Shown piece by piece: positions 1 through 11,600 of a stretch of 64,000 bases of DNA. How positions within the stretch are numbered: position 1 is the stretch's first letter; each line of letters opens with the position of its first letter. This DNA is from Diaporthe sp. PMI_573. Lineage: Eukaryota; Ascomycota; Sordariomycetes; Diaporthales; Diaporthaceae. The DNA is taken from NCBI GenBank assembly GCA_021399435.1, contig JAJTUP010000006.1, forward strand, positions 1,240,001 through 1,304,000, read 5' to 3'. The notes beneath the pieces were generated by a model. The model saw only the letters and a program-made list of their open reading frames with translations. It ran no database searches and had not been told where the DNA came from. A program made the position numbers and the translations under genes.

Positions 1-426
1 CTCGAAGCTATTCACTCCGGTACACACTACCCATGGGCGCTTCTAGCACGGCTCCACGCGCCCAAGTTCTTCTCGGACCTTTACGAGGCTCTTGTGGGCG
101 CCATCTGGGTGGACTCCGGCAGCTTTGACGCCTGCCAAGCTTTCGTCGAGAGGTCGGGGCTGTTGTCTTATCTAAGCAGACTCCGAATTAGCGAACCCCC
201 GGTGCACATTCTTCACCCGAAAGAGGAGCTGGGCCGGCTCGCTAATTCTGAGACGGTGAGCTATGTGCCCAGGGAGGCCGAGGAGGAGGATAATGGAAAG
301 GGGAGGTTTGGTTGCAAGGTGCTTGTGGGCCTCAAGGAGGTTGCGGATGTGGACGGCGCGCTCTTTAAGAATGAAGCCATCGTCAAAGCCGCAGCTGAGG
401 CGGTGTCAATATTGTCAGCGGCATAG
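1..426 (+). CDS. dcl2: Dicer-like protein 2, C-terminal fragment (5' part outside window)
   Basis: The frame is open from the first base, so this is the last 141 codons of a gene that starts upstream. It holds the end of the second RNase III domain: the APKFFSDLYEALVGAIWVDSG region (about fragment residues 21-41) carries the conserved Asp and Glu of the D-L-x-E-A metal-binding motif. It is followed by about 90 residues that fit a degenerate dsRNA-binding domain (HPKEELGRLA near the start, FKNEAIVKAAAEAV near the end). Dicers cut long dsRNA into small RNAs; in filamentous ascomycetes Dicer-2 serves quelling and antiviral RNAi. The C-terminal layout resembles Dicer-2 more than Dicer-1, though the fragment is short. 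The stop is TAG at 424-426. The gene converges on the DUF7918 pair. Confidence 0.88.
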   Translation, partial: LEAIHSGTHYPWALLARLHAPKFFSDLYEALVGAIWVDSGSFDACQAFVERSGLLSYLSRLRISEPPVHILHPKEELGRLANSETVSYVPREAEEEDNGKGRFGCKVLVGLKEVADVDGALFKNEAIVKAAAEAVSILSAA

Positions 427-1409
427 TCGAAGACAGAGGCATTATATGGCGCTAGTATGCCTTCATCCCTTTTCCGACTGGTGATCACACGCAGCACTCC
501 AGTCCCGTCTTCTGTGTCCTGACTCCGCTTGTGAACTGGACTATCCTGGTGATCCAACCCGTGGCAGTCTACACTGAACTTTTGCTCATCACAATCTCTC
601 ATTGACCAGGGCACAGACTACTTTTCTTTGCCTCTTGTAGGACAATATTTCCCAGGATAATATCCTATAGAACAGCCTCCTATGGAATGACCTCTTGCCG
701 ACTGTCCTCCCATGGGATGATATCCTATAGAACAATCCGGCTACAGGGTAGCCTCTTGCGAGATGGTTTCATATGATAACCTCCCATGAGATAATATCCC
801 ACGATATCAACTCGTGCCTGCTAATGGGTTAACTTAACTTACTCTGAGGTCGCGTAGACCCACTAGGACGAAGCCCGTATTGTAAATTCCCGGACAATGG
901 GCTCTGAACCTCTGTAGTTGGGTGGCCCAGTGTAATTATTCAGAGCTGAGATGTCTTTGTCTCATGATGTACGTGACTGAAGCGATTCAAGGTGCTTGAG
1001 GTGCATGATTCACATATCGATTTTTGGGAAAGCAAAATTTTGGGACGGTAAGTCTCTGGGAGCTTTATTGAAAGAGAGTACTAAAAGTTCCAATATTTGT
1101 GCTGTGATGCGGTAGACCTTCTGAGGTATTAATGTCTCCGGAGAAGCCAAATCCAAGGTCTTCGCACCAAGATTTGCGTCGTAGCAAAATTTGCCATTCA
1201 TCAACATTTGGCTTCCATGGCAATGAAGGGTCAGAAGCCGTTACCTTCCCTTGCGCCGCCAACAGTTGCTCCATGCAGTCGGCAGTCGGCCAAGAGCGCG
1301 CTGCCTGCCTATTCACACCACCGTAGTCATGAGACGATAGCGGCCAGCCTGAGCCAATGCAAAGCCCCGAGGTAGTTGAGGCCCATGCCTTCAATAGAAT
1401 GACTCGGGC
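427..1409. other. Intergenic spacer between dcl2 and DUF7918 copy B
   Basis: No gene is supported. The stretch lies between two convergent genes and contains one locus of the 15-bp palindromic-core repeat family (about 636-830). The rest is moderately AT-rich without recognisable features. Confidence 0.6.
636..830 (+). repeat. 15-bp degenerate tandem repeat, locus 1
   Basis: Successive units of about 15 bp read like CCTCCYATRGGATRA, for example CCTCCTATGGAATGA, CCTCCCATGGGATGA and TATCCTATAGAACAA. The centre of the unit (TCCYATRGGA) is self-complementary, so each unit could form a small hairpin. The same unit recurs at four other sites in this window. Orientation is defined by the CCTCC...GGA-RYA reading on this strand. 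Confidence 0.7.
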
Positions 1410-2584
1410 TCAGTCTTCATCGGTGAGATCAACGGCTTCCCTGCCGTTGCTCATCTTCACAAACTTTCTCGGTTGCTGTGATGCCAGGTCTTTGCCAGGC
1501 TCTCTCTTAACGTCTCCTTTCGAGGAGGTGTTATTCCCTTCCTATGTAATCTCAGAAGATGTGTCAGAATATTGACAATGATAGAGTTCTTACTTTGCCG
1601 CTTAACAACCGCAGCTGTGCCAAGCGGCGGATCTTGTGGAGAGGAAGGATGTCCAAACTCTCTCCCGCAAGGCGGTGGATCTCTCGAAGTGGCAGGCTGT
1701 CAACGTCAACTGGGGAGGGCTCTCGGGAGCGTGGAATGACCAGCTCTTCCTGGAGGATGGCTGCTAGGAATCAGCTACCAGCAAACCTCTGAGCATAAAG
1801 ATGAATATTCACACACCTTTTGGCCGGTAATTGAAGAAGAAGATGGCTAGCGGAACTTCGTAAGTTTCCAAATAAGCGAAACCCGCGCACGGAATGGCGT
1901 CAGCCGGGACTGCAGCAGAGAGTCTGGAAAGTTTGGTCAATCATTGACTTGACTGGCGTAGTTCAATGGTACTCACATAGCCCTGTGGGAGAGCGCTTTC
2001 TCGGCCAAATGATCCTCTATCTCACCAAAACTGGTAGTCTGATGTGGACGCTTCGGCACGTTTTGAGTGACTTCACCACGCCAGATACGAACACGAATGA
2101 GTCCAAGGACCTCGGCGGTCTTCTTGTCCTTGTGCACCCGTCCTATGTCGTCGTCATCGACTGTTGAATCATTAATACCTCACCTACTGCAAAAGATTTT
2201 GGGTCATATACCGGTGGACACGGTCTTGAAACGGAACTTGCGCAATACACTCGTTTGGCCGTTGTGCTCGCTTTTGCCCTCGACCAAATCTGAGCGCTTC
2301 AGCGAACCCACCAGGGTGACCTGGAGATCTTTCTGGCCATCTAAGTCAATACTAACTATGAGCCGTTTCTTTTTGTTGTCGTCGAGGTACTCGTTATTCG
2401 GTGTGGTGCAAATTTGTACACCGAACTCGGTGTCAACGTTCACCTTGACATAGCGTCGACACTTGCGAATGTCGTCGCTGAAGCCATCACCTGGGGCATC
2501 CACCTCCTTGCCTTCGTACTCTTGCAAGGGTGAGTTGTCGACGACGATTTTAATCTCGAGGCCCAGGTCTTCGAGGATGGCCAT
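1410..2584 (-). CDS. DUF7918 family protein, copy B
   Basis: Five exons on the minus strand: 2584-2212, 2160-1977, 1923-1817, 1763-1594 and 1541-1410, giving 321 residues with intron phases 1, 2, 1, 0. The start is the ATG of MAILEDLGLEIK, which aligns with the start of copy A; an in-frame leader further upstream looks less likely. It follows the DUF7918 pattern: an N-terminal beta-rich half ending RKFRFKTVST, a middle part with VLGLIRVRIWRG, a PLAIFFFNYRPK segment, an SREPSP stretch and a C-terminal AVDLTDED tail. The function of the family is not established; it is fungal and probably intracellular. Exon 3 needs the TTCCAG acceptor at 1924-1929; the next CAG gives the wrong frame. The copy is more diverged than copy A (it lacks the canonical SHGTAL and has SHRAMI). 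Confidence 0.82.
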
Positions 2585-3195
2585 GCCGACTGCCTGCGGT
2601 GGGTGAAACAGCAAGGTACTCGTAGGCTGCTGGTCTTGTGGATTTCGACGAGTCCAGTAAAGTGGATTGGAGATAGTGGCTCAAGATACGTCTGCAAATG
2701 GAAGATAAACTTGAATGGGGTAGAACAAGTGCTCAGCGGAAAAGGTTAGAGGGGTTGAAAAGAGCTTTCGAAGTGTTTGGAATGGGCGGGTGCCTGGGCC
2801 TCGAAACCACAGGAAGCCTTCAAACAAAGGTGTGCTTGTGTGACGACACCTGAGAGGACTGATGGATATTCGCGACGAAGCAGAGAGGCACTTGACCAAG
2901 GAAAGAAAGTAAAAATTAAGGGCACAATGCAAGCGGAGTACCATCAAGGACCTGCAACGTCTCCTGCTGCGAAGCAAATTGTTTCCCATTACTTCCTTCC
3001 TACCAATCACACAGAACGTGCAGAAGCATAGATCAGCTCTTTACTCTGGAATATCATACTACATCTCTTACTCTCCCATCAAAAATGACAACTCATGGCG
3101 TTGGCACAAGTAGAGCGAGAAGTAAGCACGAAGGGTATCACGGCAGGACGCATGGGCCATCGCGCGGCCGCATCTATGCGGAACGTAAACCATCC
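2585..3195. other. Spacer between the two DUF7918 copies
   Basis: This is the 5' flank of copy B and 3' flank of copy A. No additional gene or clear repeat is seen. Confidence 0.5.
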
Positions 3196-4358
3196 TCAAT
3201 CATCTTCGGTCAAGTCGATGGCCTTCTTTCCGCCCTCGATCCTGACATATTTGAAGGGTCTGTCAGACTTGACGACTTCAGCATCATCCTCGTCCTTGAC
3301 CGACACAGCCCGCTTCTTGTCGTCCTAGAGATCTGTAAGTCGTCGCCCTGGCCTCGGAGCAACACAGGACAATGCTCACCTTCATCTGTGACACTCTCTC
3401 GAGTGCCAAGCGGTGGATCTGACCAGGTGAAAGGTTGCCCAGATCGGAATCAATGGAAAGACTTCTTGGGCGTGTGATGATCAGCTCCTGCTGGAGTGCC
3501 TCTGCAACCCGTTAGCACTCAAGCCAAGGAGAGACAGCACACCAGGATCGATCTACCTTTAGAGCGATACTTCAGGTAGAAGACGGCAAGTGGAGAGGCG
3601 CGTGGATCCACCCAGTCAACATCCCAGGCGGACTTCTTGCTGGACTTCCTGGTCGACTGAACCGGAGCGGACAGTCTAGAGACTAGTCAGGGGAGTCAGG
3701 ACACTACTTTTCTGTGTTTCTTACGCTGTTCCATGGGAAACTGCTTTGCCCTTGAGTGCTTTCTCAGCAAGAGACAGGTCATCTGGTCCAAGTTTCAGAC
3801 CATGGTCTGAGCGAATCTTGTACTCTGCCACTTTCTTCCAAATTCCGCGACGGACGCAGACCCGAATGAGCCCTAGATTCTGGGCAATCTTCATATCCGT
3901 AGTAATACGTTTCTTGTCGGCATCACCAACTAGAGGTGGTCAGATACCTCCAAATCAACAAGACGAGACGGGGACGTACTGGTAGACACTGGGGCAAAGC
4001 GAAATTTGCGCAAGGTCTGGGTTTCACGATTGTGTATGCCTTCGAAGAGGTCGGAGGTGTGGAGTTGGGAGACGGTGGTTGAAATAACATTACGACCACC
4101 ATCGAATGCCGCCGAAAACGTTAGTCTGTGATATGGTGAGCGGCCGATCCACTCCTGTGCGGTGTTGGACCCCGGAATGAGGCCAACGTGGATTGCGAAC
4201 TCGGTGTTGTCAACAGACTCGACATAGCGATGACAGGCCTTGGTGGTCTCGCTACAATTGGCGTCTTCGACATCAGGCTCTTCGTCTGGGTACTCGGCGG
4301 CCGCGGAACCATTGACTTGGACCTTGACGTTGAGGCCGAGCTCTTCGATGATGGCCAT
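3196..4358 (-). CDS. DUF7918 family protein, copy A
   Basis: Five exons on the minus strand: 4358-3980, 3929-3725, 3675-3557, 3501-3380 and 3324-3196, giving 317 residues with intron phases 1, 2, 1, 0, identical to copy B. The protein starts MAIIEELGLNVKVQVNG and has the family landmarks: RKFRFAPVST at the end of exon 1, NLGLIRVCVRRG, ALKGKAVSHGTAL across the exon 2/3 junction, PLAVFYLKYRSKEALQ across exon 3/4, and a C-terminal KAIDLTEDD. Branch-point-like CTGAC/CTGACT elements precede the YAG acceptors. The biochemical role of DUF7918 is unknown; the charged tail suggests a soluble protein. It is divergent from rgp1 (663 bp apart). Both copies look intact and so may both be expressed. Confidence 0.87.
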
Positions 4359-5021
4359 CTTGTGAGATGCAGATGGCAGGATGAAAAGAGTTCACAGCAA
4401 GGATGTGGCCGTTGTCCACATGTTTTTCCTTGGGGAGGCCAACGCGCAGAGCGGACGTGGTCGCACTTGCCAACTTCCTCTGTGAATTGCCCACTTGCCC
4501 CCCAACACGTCAATTCTTGGGTGATGGAAGGAAGGAACCAGTTCTTCAGATGCCCCTCGAACACTCCTGGAATACCAGGAGGGAAGGCAGCGGCCCCAGC
4601 CATCACGAGCTTTGCTCGGGTGTCCGCTATGCGGCCACAGCATCTATGTTCCTTCTTCACATGGGCAAACGGGTAGAAGGTTAAAACAATCCACCAAACT
4701 GTCGCAGTCGTTGTTGGATAGGTACCCCAGTACTCCGTACCTCGCGTGCTGTACTCCGTACCGGGGTATGCCCAGGTGACTTAGGTAAGCACCTTCCGGC
4801 CCCTGGCCCCTAGTCATGCGAAGCGACCAAATCGTCACGGCCGATATGCAGCCACTGGAACCGTATTCCTGCCGTTACTATTACCTCAGTAGACACGACT
4901 TACAACCCGCTCGCCGTCCCAACCATCCGCAAGCTACTTCCCACCCCCTCCACCACAGCGATGTGTAGGCCGAGTTCATGAGGCTTCTCTCAACACTCCT
5001 TCGTCTTGAAGGAGCTCCACC
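4359..5021. promoter_or_regulatory. Bidirectional upstream region of DUF7918-A and rgp1
   Basis: The 663-bp region lies between two divergent starts. It contains two copies of GTACTCCGTACC (4730-4741 and 4751-4762), each a near-palindrome, flanked by GGTACCCC and GGGGTA. No gene is supported here. Confidence 0.5.
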
Positions 5022-7679
5022 ATGTCACCGGATTCGGGCAACATTCGAGTGTTCGTTCGCTTTGACGATGACGGGACCACCCTCTTCTCCGGCGAGGAAT
5101 TGAAGTGCACCATCGTCTTCAAGAACGTAGCCCAAGCTGTCCCCAGCAGCGCCGGCTCCACCAGTTCGAACCCAAATCAATTGCGCCCTCCTCCCCAGTC
5201 CCGCGCCGCCATCCACCATGCCTCCAGTCGGCTGGCTCCGCCCCCGACGACATCCACATCCGCGCCGCGTCGAGGCCATCGCCCCAGCTCGTCCATGAGC
5301 GCTCCTGCAAAGACCTCACGCAGTCGTGCAGGCTCCGTTCCGTGGACACCCCCATTCCATCCACCAGAGACACACCCGAGCAATGGCCACAGCCATAGGA
5401 GATCCGTGTCCATCGTATCGATTGGCTCCGTCAACTCAGTCGACAGCCATGCGACGAGCACCGCCGGCTCGACTGCCTCGCGGCCCGGCCGTGGCCACGG
5501 CCGGTCTGCGAGTCTCCAGATCGTTTCCCGTGGCTCGTCCATGGCCGGCCCAAGATCTGGTTGGTGACAATCGCCATTGGAGCATGAGATCTCGTAGTGC
5601 TGACCTGCTATAGCTTCACATCCCCAGCGACCCTTCAATCCCACCTCACCTCTGTATAACGCGTCCTACCCCCCGGACCGAGGCTCTCCCTTCCACCGAC
5701 CCTCGGGGGCATCTACCGTGCCAAATACTCCTGGCATCGGCTCCCTGGGTTCCCCAAGAACCCCGTCAGCTGCCTTGTCAGAGTTCAGGTTTCCGATGGG
5801 TCCCTCACCCCTCTCGGATATGACCGTTGGCCCCTTCAAACCTGCGCCTGATCCTGCCTGGAAGGGTGCTGCCACGCCTCTTGGAGAGCCTGCGAACATA
5901 CCGATGCGCCTGAGAGACCCGATCCCGATTATCAATGAGCAGATCACCCCAGCTGCCGCCAGAGTCCTCTCGACGAGCAGTATAACTGGAACACCAAGGA
6001 GCAGTGGGGAGTTTTACTGCATGAGCAATAACTCTACAGAGACTCTGGCCTCTGAGTACGTACTACATCAGCCCATGAGAACTCACGGGAGACCACCGCA
6101 CCTACGTCAGAAGTCCACATTCTCCCCTCAGAAGGCAAAACGCCCCGAGGCTCTGATGATGGGCTACGCTCAAATCCAGGGATCCTTCACACTGGACGGT
6201 TCTTTGGTCGATCTTACGCCGTTCGAGCAGGTCAAGCGAAAGGCCGTGGTAGGAGGGCAGGGTGGCGGTGTCGTTGGCATAGAATCCTCTAAAAAGGAGA
6301 ACGGGTTCATGCGGGGCTTCGGCTGGGGCAGCTTCACCAATTCGTTGGGAGAGCTGTTAGGCGCTGGCGAGCTGAGCAGCATCAAGGAAATGCGCGGGAT
6401 TGCCAGCTCCAAATCTGTGCCGCTTCTGTCCACGCCACAGTCCATTTTGTTTGTGGATTTACAGTTGGCCCCTGGGGAAAGCAAGGCTTTCGAATATTCC
6501 TTCAGATTACCCAAAGGTCTGCCCCCAACGCACAAAGGAAAGGCCATGAAAACATCGTACAGCCTCGTCATAGGAACACAACGCCCCGGTGGCACTAAAG
6601 AGCAACAAGTCAAATCGGTCGAGATACCGTTCCGCGTGTTAGGAAGTGTCAACAGCCACGGCGAGATCCTTGGGCACGATCTCATGTCACCGTACATTAT
6701 GCTGCGGGATCAGGCTCGAATACGGACCATTACCATGGGCGACAGCCTATATATCGACAGGCGACCCAGCGTGTCAGAGGCACGAGACAAAAACGGCAAA
6801 GGAGCAGACCCGGAATCCACCATGAGTGGATTCCTGTCATACGTTGACGAGCTAGTGAACAGCTCTCGTCATGGCTCAGGTGCAGGTTTACTATCGCCGA
6901 CCGCTGTTACTGGGTCCAGACGACCATCGCTTTTCGAAGAGGTGAACAGTGCCAAGGATGCCATTGACCTGGCCGTCATAAGGAGTAACCTCACAGCGGA
7001 AGGCCAGCAAAGCGCCAACCGGTTTGAAATTGCTCGCAACGGGCGCAAAGTCGGCGTTGTCATGCTTGCAAGGCCCGCATATCGCCTGGGTGAAGTAGTG
7101 ACCATGGCTGTCGACTTTTCAGGCGCAGAGGTTCCATGCTATGCAGTGCACGCCGCGCTTGAGACGTCTGAAAGGGTGGATCATGGTCTGGCCATGCGCT
7201 CCGAGGCAAGCATCCACCGCGCCTCGAGGAAGGTACATATGTCCACATCCGAGGCCACGCTGTTCTCCCGGCGCATGGTCTTCAACCCGGCGATACCGAT
7301 TACAGCAACACCAGAGTTTGTTACCAGCGGCATAAGCCTGGAGTGGAAGATCAGGCTGGAGTTTGTTGTACCATCTCAGGATGTGGAACCGCAGCCGGTC
7401 GAAGACCAGGCCCAGGAAGACTCTGACCAGGAAGGTGAGCAAGCGCAGGAAAGACGACTCATATCTGCGGAGAAGTCAAAAACACAGCACCAAGGCCCTC
7501 ACCCGCTCCTAGAGGAGATATCGCGCGACGACCGCGGTGGCCTCGTACTGGTGGCGGCGGAGAACCTCCCCTGCGAGAGCTTCGAGGTAGCCGTGCCGCT
7601 GAAGGTCTACGGTGCTGTGTGCAAAGGGCTGGAACGTCTGGAGAGGGATGAGGCTCTGGAGGAAGGGCTTGTAGTATAG
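5022..7679 (+). CDS. rgp1: Rgp1, subunit of the Ric1-Rgp1 guanine-nucleotide exchange factor
   Basis: Two exons, 5022-5559 and 5614-7679, give 867 residues. The 54-nt intron (donor GTTGGT, acceptor TATAG) is required because the first frame stops just after 5559; the nearby GTGACA donor breaks the frame. The start ATG has a good context (CACCATGTC). The N-terminal NIRVFVRFDDDGTTLFSGEE region and the later SYSLVIGTQRPGG, VEIPFRVLGSVNSHGE and HDLMSPYI motifs are those of the Rgp1 family (arrestin-like fold). A long Ser/Pro-rich insert lies at about residues 45-220. Ric1-Rgp1 activates the Rab GTPase Ypt6 for endosome-to-Golgi retrograde transport. Assignment rests on the motif set; exact splice choice is a little less certain. 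Confidence 0.9.
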
Positions 7680-8671
7680 CGGATATACCGCATTTGATGG
7701 CGCACATGATAGCACGGGGAAATGGGGTTAGATACAGACGGCATGACAAAATTTGATTGGTGGTCTTATTATGGGATAGAATCAATCTATAAAATGACTA
7801 CAAGTGTGATGAACGCAACCACTGGCTCAGTACCTTCAGTCACCCCAGGTATTTCAAAGCCAGCAAAGCCCGCCACGATCATGGCGCTCTCTGCGATTAC
7901 CGTACTACAAATCTAGGTAGAAGAGAGATCAAGCTCTATATGTGATTAGAGATGTCCTTGGCTCGATGATCAGATGGTATAGAAATGGGAGATACACCAT
8001 ATCATGTAAGGCATTGCAATATCTGACGTAGAAGAAGCGGTATTGTATGGCACTGGCGACAGACAATCGTGTGCGCCGAATGTCGGGTGCCGACTGATTA
8101 TCTCTTCTTGATGACACTCGACAAACACAGCATTATTACTGCAATTCCACCCACGATGTGCTCTCCTGCCATTTCGCCAAGCATGCTCAACCGAAGCTCT
8201 TCCGAGCAACGGCTCTTGTAAGACAGAGCTCAGCCATGAACAGTGGGTTTTGTTGACCGTACATTCAGAGCTGCTTGGGTATCGATGTTACATGTGTCTG
8301 TCTAGGCTGCACTGGATTTGCCCAAGTCACTAAAACCTCCCGCATGCAATTTTACAGGGTGCCTGGTATTTCCTGCGCATAGAAAACCCCCTGTTTTCTC
8401 TTTCTCTTACTCTCTCTTACATAGGAATAATACTAACGATGCTGGACTCATGCCGGAGCCGTAAAGCTGGTTGATGTCCCCGTTGCACCCTTAACTCATC
8501 TCACCGCTAAAGATGATGAGACTCCGCCAGAAATAATCAACCAGAGGCTAGCAAGTGAAAACTCGACCGACCATGACCGGGACGCCTTGCCCAAAACTTT
8601 TCGCCAAACCTATGCGTATTGAGACAAAGGGAAAGGTACATATTGAAACATTACCAGAATTGGTGGGTTCC
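7680..8671. other. Spacer between convergent rgp1 and WD40 gene
   Basis: This holds the 3' flanks of two convergent genes. No gene is supported; short open frames lack ATG starts or resemblance to any family. A pyrimidine-rich run lies near 8390-8420. Confidence 0.5.
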
Positions 8672-11600
8672 TCAATTAGAGGTCTTCCTCGCCCCTTCGC
8701 CAGCCGTCCTCGGCCGCACGCGCTCAACTCCAAAGGTGCTGGAAGGCGTCAGCAGAGTAGGGCTGGTCTCCCCGCTCCTGCCTCCCCAGCTGCCATTGAA
8801 CTGGGCCTCTGACAGCCTCAGCCTCAGCCGCTCGTCGAGCATGCTGACCAGCCTCTCGCTGTACTGGTCGAGCAGCCCGCTCAGGACGGACGCGCTGGCG
8901 GTCTGGCTGTCCCTGCTGATCCTTTCACCCAGGGCAGCAGTCGTGAGGCGCAGCTCATTCTCCAGTTCTGCTATGGCCTCGGACGAGATGGGTTCCGCGG
9001 ATGAGAGTTTGTTGCGGTATGTGCGGAGTTGTCGGCATGTCTGCTCGGTAGCCGCCTGCATGGACCCGGCACCATAAGACGACCGCAGGCTGATCGCGCT
9101 GGACTTCTTCCGTGCTGTCTGATGGGACGGGGTGGCGCCGAGAGCGGGAAGAGATGGTCTTCGATTGAGACGTGATGTTGCCGGGCTCTCTGGAGAGGGG
9201 GGGTCGCCAGATTTACTGGATGAAGGTCGGCGAGAGGGATAGTCGGCTGTCCGAGAACGGGATGGACTGGTATGGGGAAATTGTGTGGTGGTAGGTGTCT
9301 TGACTGAGGATGATGATATGTTTTGCCTCGACTTGCGGTGGCGAAGGCTCCTCGTTGGCGGCGATTTCCGGCCCCCTGAAGAAGAAGGGCGCGGGAACTC
9401 GGCCAGTTCAGACTTTGATAGAACACGTCGCAACACTGGCCGGCTCGAACCACTGACAGGCGAGGGAGACCTACTCGCCGCCCTCACTTCAGGATCTCTC
9501 AGGTCCAAAGTCCAGATCATGATTGTCCCATCACATCCCACACTGACGACTTTGCGGGTTGCCTCTCCGCTGTCCACCAACGTGACGCCATTGATCGATT
9601 CCGTGTGACCCCATTCGCGGTCCATGAAGGCCCCACTCTGGGAATCGTACACCCTGACAGATTTGTCTGTATTGGATATCCCAATCAAAGTAGGTATCTC
9701 GTCGCGCTTGGGCGGCCCAAAATTGAGCGAATCGACCACAGCATTTTCAGTGCCATTCTCATCTGTGCACTTGAATGTATTTGTCTGCCGGCCACTCTCA
9801 ATGTCGAAGCGACAAATGGAACGGTCCAAGCTGGACACAAAGATTGATCTGCAGTCTGAATTCAGAACCATAGAGACCGGGGATGCCTTGAGTGAGATGG
9901 ACCGCGAGTAAATTGCAGCCAACGAGTCTGCATCTCCTTGCTTGGTGACCAGCTCATAAACTTGGATATTGCGATCCATAGAGCAAGTGATGACCTTGTC
10001 ATCCGAGGATAATATCAGATGAGTCACCCTGGCAGGGAACTCCAGCGTTTGCAAGATGTCGAAGGACCCATCTGACAGCCGCTGGAATAGTTGGACGGTG
10101 CGATCTCGTCCACATGTCGCAATGATGGTCCTTGAGGCATTGCTTTGGAAAGCAACATGCGTTATTTCGGATGAGTGAGCCTTGGTTTCCAGTAGTTGCT
10201 GTCCTGTTGAGCGGTCCATGACTCGAAATACGCCCGCTCTATCCCCAGAAGCAAAGATATGACCCCTGGCGTCCGCTCGTACCACGCACAGCTGATTCTG
10301 CGGGTCTGCCTCATTGCCCAGATGACAGTCACCTACGGGAATGTCAAAGCTGTGCTTGACTATGCCGTCCAGGTCCCAAAGAAGGACCTTTCCGGATTTT
10401 GACCACGTGAAGAAGGCAAGGTCCATCTCATCAGACGCGGTTAACGGCTGGACACCGAGCACAGGATCACTCTGTCCGGCTAGCCTAATTGGTGTTGACT
10501 GCTGTGAAGACTTGTTGGGCAGCTGGTCTGCCTCCCAAATCTCAATGGATCGGGCTGAGTCTATCGTCACGAGCTGGTCTTGAACGACTCCCATGACAGC
10601 GAACCCGCTCAGTCCTGATTCTCCTTTGGCGAGCTTGGGTTCAGAGGTCAGCGCAGCCTCAGTATTGAGCGTGTTGACATCAAGGGTGACAAATTGGCCG
10701 TCCTTGCCCCCTAGCAGTGCGACTGAGCCACGGATTGTGCAGCAGGTGACGGGGAACCCCGTCTCGGCTGCACGTGTGAGCTTTATCTGGCCACTGCTGT
10801 CGTCCAGAATGCATATGTCGCCAGCATCGGAGCAAACGAGCGCGTGAGCATCATCAAAAGATACTGCGCAGGTGAAGGTCGCCTCGAGTAGAGAGCCAAG
10901 CAAGACGTTTCTCCCAGTCAGGGTCTTTTGGGCCTCTTGTGGCGTCAGGCTCCTCTTCGGGGGCGAAGGTGGCCGCTGCCCCTCATCAACCACCTTCCAG
11001 GCCTTGACATGTCGAGTTCCAAAGGAGATCAAGGTGCTGCCCAGCCATATCATGCCATTGATTTGGGCAGTGCACCGATTTTGTTGGAACAATCTGGCAG
11101 ACCCAGTTCTCGAGTCGATTTTCCAGATGAACAGGAATCCATCATTGGGATCACCGAGGGAGGCGAGGAACTTGCCATCCGGAGACCATGCGACCGCTCG
11201 CACACCGAAGGCATGCTCGTTGATCGAGACCAAAGGCTGATCAGAAGACGAGCCCTCCTTCAGGGTGAAGATGAGGACCCTTGGAGAGTACCCGGTTTCG
11301 CCGACCGCAAGGAACCTGCCATCTCTGCTTAATGACACACACGTGGCGGCTTTGATGCGTTCGCGACTGGTCCACGTTTTCGACGCGGCGGAGTCACCCC
11401 TATCTGACGGTGATGAGTGGATGGGATCTCGTGGAGCGACTGCCACCCTATTCCTTGCGTCGTTCGCCTTAGGAGTGGCATAAGGGCCAGAGGAGCCTCG
11501 TTGAACCGGGGCGACGCTGAAAACAGGTACCGCAGCAGGGCGAGCGCGGTAGAAACGCTGGGTGTAGTTGCTGCCCTCCAAGTCCGCGACGACGACGGCC

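Noticed and set aside
636..830. CRISPR-like array
   Set aside because: Repeats are contiguous and degenerate with no unique spacers, and this is a eukaryotic genome.
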